From: Ottowia sp.
GTDB taxonomy: Bacteria; Pseudomonadota; Gammaproteobacteria; Burkholderiales; Burkholderiaceae_C
Direction: 5' to 3'
Assembly (NCBI GenBank): GCA_023228705.1
Contig: JALOAS010000137.1
Coordinates: 1-6,421 of the forward strand
Length of the DNA stretch: 6,421 nt
Shown here in pieces: positions 3,922-6,421 of this stretch; the first letter of the stretch is position 1, and each line of letters begins with the position of its first letter. A program made the position numbers and the translations under genes. The notes under the pieces are model-generated. The model was not told the origin of the DNA and did not search any database. It saw only the letters and a list, made by a program, of their open reading frames with translations.

Positions 3922-6135
3922 ATGACTGAGTTTTCGTCCAATTTGCAAACGAGACAAGACACGCCGGTTTCCCGCGTCGTTGCAGCGACCAACGACAACG
4001 GCACGGCCGCCGGCCTGCGCGCCCGGGCACGCGCGTTTGCCGTGCCGCTGCTGGTTGATCGAGCGCCCAATTCAGGCGAGGGCCTGCTCGCGCATGCCGA
4101 TGCCGTGGCCGATATCCTGGCATCCATAGGCAGTTCGGACGCGGTGCAGGCGGCGGTGTACCTGTCGTACGCATCCGTGGCCCTGAGCAAGCCCGAGGCG
4201 GTGCTGGAATCCGCGTTTGGCGCCGACCTGGCCCGGCTGGCCATGGAGTCTGCCCGGCTGGAGCGGCTGCAGGAGCGCTCGCGCGCAGCCAGCGGCGGCG
4301 AAGCGCTGCATGACCCGGAGCAGGCGACGCACCAGTCCGAAGTGGTGCGCAAGATGCTGCTTGCATTCAGCCGCGACCTGCGGGTTGTCCTGCTGCGGCT
4401 GGCCTCGCGCTTGCAGACGCTGCGTTACTGCGCGTCTGCCAACCAGCCGGTCCCCATAGACATCCTGCGCGAGGCGCGCGACGTGCTTGCGCCGCTGGCC
4501 AACCGGCTCGGGCTGTGGCAGATCAAGTGGCAGATGGAGGACCTGGTGCTGCGCACCGAGGATCCGGACATCTACCGGCAGGTCGCGCATCAGCTCAAGC
4601 AAAAGCGCGCCGAACGCGAGGCGGCCATAGAGCAACGCCGTACAGATATCCAGGCGGGACTGAAGCAGGCGGGGCTCGATGCACGGGTTGCCGGCCGCCC
4701 CAAGAACATCAGCAGCATCGTGCGCAAGATGCGCGGCAAGGGACTGGATTTTGAAGAGGTCCACGATGTGCGCGCACTGCGCATCTGCGTCCAGACCGTG
4801 GCCGACTGCTACACCGCGCTGAACTGGATTCACGAGCAGTACACGCCCGTCACGGACGAATACGACGACTACATCGCCAAGCCCAAGATCAACGGCTACC
4901 AGTCGCTGCACACCGTCGTCCGCGACGACGCCGGGCTGATGTGGGAGGTGCAGATCCGGACGCACCAGATGCACGAGCATGCCGAGAGCGGGGTCGCCGC
5001 GCACTGGGCGTACAAGGAGGCCGGCATCAAGGGCTACGCCGGCGTCAACGCCGCCAGCCAGTACGACGCCAAGATCGCCGCGCTGCGCCAGCTGCTGGCG
5101 TGGGAACGCGATTTCTCCGGCGCGGCGCCGCAGCATGGCCTGCTGGACGACCGCATCTACGTCCTCACGCCGCAGGCAGCGGTGGTCGAGCTGCCGGCGG
5201 GCGCGACGCCCGTGGACTTTGCCTACACGGTGCACACCGAAGTCGGGCACCGCTGCCGGGGCGCCCGCGTCGACGGCGCCATGGTGCCGCTCAATACGCC
5301 GCTCAAGAACGGCCAGACCGTCGAGGTCACCACGGCCAAGACCGGCGGCCCCTCGCGCGACTGGCTCAACCCCGAGCTGGGCTACCTCGTGTCTTCGCGC
5401 GCCAAGGCCAAGGTGCGCGCCTGGTTCAACGCCGAGCGCGTGCACGAGACCATTGCACGCGGCCGCGCCGCGGTTGAAAAACTGCTGCAGAAGGAAGGCC
5501 GGACCGCCGTGGGGCTGGACCAGCTGGCTTCCAGCCTCGGCTTCAAGAGCCCCGAGGCGCTGTTTGAAACCGTGGGCAAGGACGAACTCTCGCTGCGCAG
5601 CATTGCGCTGGCGCTGCATCCGGAAACCGCCGGGCAGCCGGAAACGCCTGTCCCCACCGCAGCGCCGAGCGCCGCGCCGGCTGCCGCCGGCGCGATCCGG
5701 GTCGAGGACATGGATTCGCTCATGGCGCAGCCGGCGCGTTGCTGCAAGCCGGCGCCACCCGACGCCATTGCCGGCTACGTGACCCGGGGCCGTGGCGTCA
5801 GCGTGCATCGGGCCGACTGCCCCAATTTTCGCAGCCTCAGCCAACGCTCGCCGGAGCGCGTCATCCAGGTGAGCTGGAGCCAGCCTGCAGGCGCGGATCG
5901 GCCCAGGTATCCCGTGGACGTGCTCATCCGGACGCTGGACCGGCCCGGCGTCCTGCGCGACGTGACCGACGTCTTCATGCGTGAGAAGATGAGCCTGGTC
6001 GGCGTCAACACGCAGACCGGCCGCAATGTGGTCAAGATGGTATTCACCGTGCGCGTGGATGACACGGGCCGCCTGCAGGACGTGCTGCGCCAGGTGCGCG
6101 AGGTCAGCGGCGTGCGCATGGCTGAGCGCATCTGA
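3922..6135 (+). CDS. relA: GTP pyrophosphokinase RelA, monofunctional (p)ppGpp synthetase
   Basis: The product is a 737-residue long RelA/SpoT homologue (E. coli RelA: 744). On starved ribosomes it transfers pyrophosphate from ATP to GTP or GDP, making the stringent-response alarmone. Domains in order: a degenerate HD hydrolase region (about 40-190), where a first His (H58) survives but the HD dyad position reads S82-Y83; the synthetase domain (about 255-365) with GRPKNISSI (258-266), the acidic EYDD motif (313-316) of RelA-type enzymes and NGYQSLHT (324-331), ending in HAESGVAAHWAYKE; a TGS domain (about 411-473); a helical region starting with SRDWLNP; a Pro/Ala-rich linker (566-590); a zinc-finger-like domain with C607, C608, H629 and C633; and a C-terminal ACT domain (about 662-737). 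It should synthesise but not hydrolyse (p)ppGpp, so a separate SpoT is expected elsewhere. ATG 3922 is preferred; an in-frame TTG at 3883 would add 13 residues, and neither has a strong ribosome binding site. The gene is intact. A 175-bp gap separates it from the preceding gene. Confidence 0.97.
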   Translation: MTEFSSNLQTRQDTPVSRVVAATNDNGTAAGLRARARAFAVPLLVDRAPNSGEGLLAHADAVADILASIGSSDAVQAAVYLSYASVALSKPEAVLESAFGADLARLAMESARLERLQERSRAASGGEALHDPEQATHQSEVVRKMLLAFSRDLRVVLLRLASRLQTLRYCASANQPVPIDILREARDVLAPLANRLGLWQIKWQMEDLVLRTEDPDIYRQVAHQLKQKRAEREAAIEQRRTDIQAGLKQAGLDARVAGRPKNISSIVRKMRGKGLDFEEVHDVRALRICVQTVADCYTALNWIHEQYTPVTDEYDDYIAKPKINGYQSLHTVVRDDAGLMWEVQIRTHQMHEHAESGVAAHWAYKEAGIKGYAGVNAASQYDAKIAALRQLLAWERDFSGAAPQHGLLDDRIYVLTPQAAVVELPAGATPVDFAYTVHTEVGHRCRGARVDGAMVPLNTPLKNGQTVEVTTAKTGGPSRDWLNPELGYLVSSRAKAKVRAWFNAERVHETIARGRAAVEKLLQKEGRTAVGLDQLASSLGFKSPEALFETVGKDELSLRSIALALHPETAGQPETPVPTAAPSAAPAAAGAIRVEDMDSLMAQPARCCKPAPPDAIAGYVTRGRGVSVHRADCPNFRSLSQRSPERVIQVSWSQPAGADRPRYPVDVLIRTLDRPGVLRDVTDVFMREKMSLVGVNTQTGRNVVKMVFTVRVDDTGRLQDVLRQVREVSGVRMAERI

Positions 6136-6188
6136 GCAGCCGCCGGGCCAGATGCCCAGCGCGCGGACCCACCGTCAGCCAAAGACGC

Positions 6189-6240
6189 GGCCACCCCGCG
6201 CTGTGGACCGCGTGCGGTGGCCCAGGCGATTGCCCGGGCC
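6189..6240 (+). terminator. Overlapping hairpins after relA, possible transcript end
   Basis: GGCCACC (6189-6195) pairs with GGTGGCC (6216-6222), and inside it CGCG (6197-6200) pairs with CGCG (6209-6212), making a long imperfect stem. A competing hairpin pairs GGCCC (6219-6223) with GGGCC (6236-6240), with an inner GGC-GATT-GCC. They lie 53-105 bases after the relA stop. No T-run follows either, so if they end transcription it would be with Rho or by an atypical intrinsic mechanism. The rest of 6136-6344 contains no ORF I can support, only these structures and the tRNA promoter. Confidence 0.35.
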
Positions 6241-6318
6241 GACATGCAGATCGGTCCCGTCCCGGCCCTCGCCCTGGCCAGCGCAATTTGCGCACGGTGC
6301 CTGGGGCACCCGCATTCC

Positions 6319-6327
6319 TGCTAAAAT
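6319..6327 (+). promoter_or_regulatory. Extended -10 promoter of the tRNA gene
   Basis: TGC followed by TAAAAT (6322-6327) is an extended -10 element with five of six consensus bases. It sits in a short AT-rich island in otherwise GC-rich DNA. Transcription would start near 6334, about 10 bases before the mature tRNA end, a typical 5' leader for RNase P removal. The -35 region at the right distance (about 6299-6304) is poor, which fits reliance on the extended -10. Confidence 0.6.
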
Positions 6328-6344
6328 TACTTGCTTGACCTTGC

Positions 6345-6421
6345 AGGCACGTAGCTCAGCTGGTTAGAGCACCACCTTGACATGGTGGGGGTCGTTGGTT
6401 CGAATCCAATCGTGCCTACCA
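6345..6421 (+). tRNA. tRNA-Val (anticodon GAC)
   Basis: This is a complete 77-base tRNA. The acceptor stem AGGCACG (6345-6351) pairs with CGTGCCT (6411-6417), followed by the discriminator A and an encoded CCA at 6419-6421. The D stem is GCTC/GAGC (6354-6357, 6367-6370) with loop AGCTGGTTA. The anticodon stem CCACC/GGTGG (6372-6376, 6384-6388) encloses loop TTGACAT, giving anticodon GAC at 6379-6381, which reads GUC and GUU valine codons. The variable loop is GGGTC. The T stem is GTTGG/CCAAT with one G-U pair, and its loop TTCGAAT is canonical. The anticodon arm matches that of E. coli tRNA-Val(GAC) as I remember it. The gene ends exactly at the window edge. In Bordetella-like genomes I recall thrS following it, which cannot be checked here. 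Confidence 0.97.

Noticed and set aside
4072..5844. A 590-codon open frame on the - strand inside relA
   Set aside because: It lies entirely opposite conserved RelA domains, and its translation shows no motifs. It is a GC-skew shadow.
6288..6293. TTGCGC as the -35 box of the tRNA promoter
   Set aside because: The distance to TAAAAT at 6322 is 28 bp, far beyond the 16-18 bp needed. The extended -10 explains the promoter better.

Overview
The window is high-GC, colinear bacterial DNA with every gene on the + strand. Codon use, a monofunctional RelA of beta/gamma-proteobacterial type and a CCA-encoding tRNA-Val(GAC) just after relA suggest a betaproteobacterium, most likely an Alcaligenaceae member such as Bordetella. 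The species-level guess comes from gene content and remembered synteny, not from a search.

Layout: (1) Positions 1 to about 108 are much more AT-rich than the rest. They hold the last 16 codons of an unrecognised reading frame and then run into the interior of a livM permease gene, which looks like the end of an inserted element that removed the 5' end of livM. (2) From about 104 to 3305 is the distal part of a branched-chain amino acid type (LIV/HAAT) ABC transporter operon: livM (N-terminally truncated), a periplasmic substrate-binding protein with an excellent Shine-Dalgarno sequence, and a LivF-type ATPase with an unusual basic C-terminal tail. Two tandem GC-rich hairpins lie between the binding protein and the ATPase. 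The livH permease and livG ATPase that such an importer needs are not in the window. (3) 3363-3746 encodes a 127-residue protein with SHGG, NDAGVG and ARIG motifs. I know these only from uncharacterised proteins. (4) 3922-6135 is relA, the ribosome-associated (p)ppGpp synthetase, with a degenerate hydrolase domain and an intact EXDD synthetase motif. (5) 6136-6344 is non-coding, with hairpins and then an extended -10 promoter. (6) 6345-6421 is a complete tRNA-Val(GAC) ending exactly at the window edge.

How the parts work together: the binding protein captures a small amino-acid-like or carboxylate solute in the periplasm, LivM (with the absent LivH) forms the channel and LivF (with the absent LivG) powers it. 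With LivM truncated the system may be inactive. relA and the tRNA belong to the stringent-response and translation core and look transcriptionally separate from the transporter.

I see no CRISPR array, toxin-antitoxin pair, phage gene or defence system. The best leads are the insertion junction in livM with its possible hybrid promoter, the uncharacterised SHGG/NDAGVG gene, and the structured intergenic regions.
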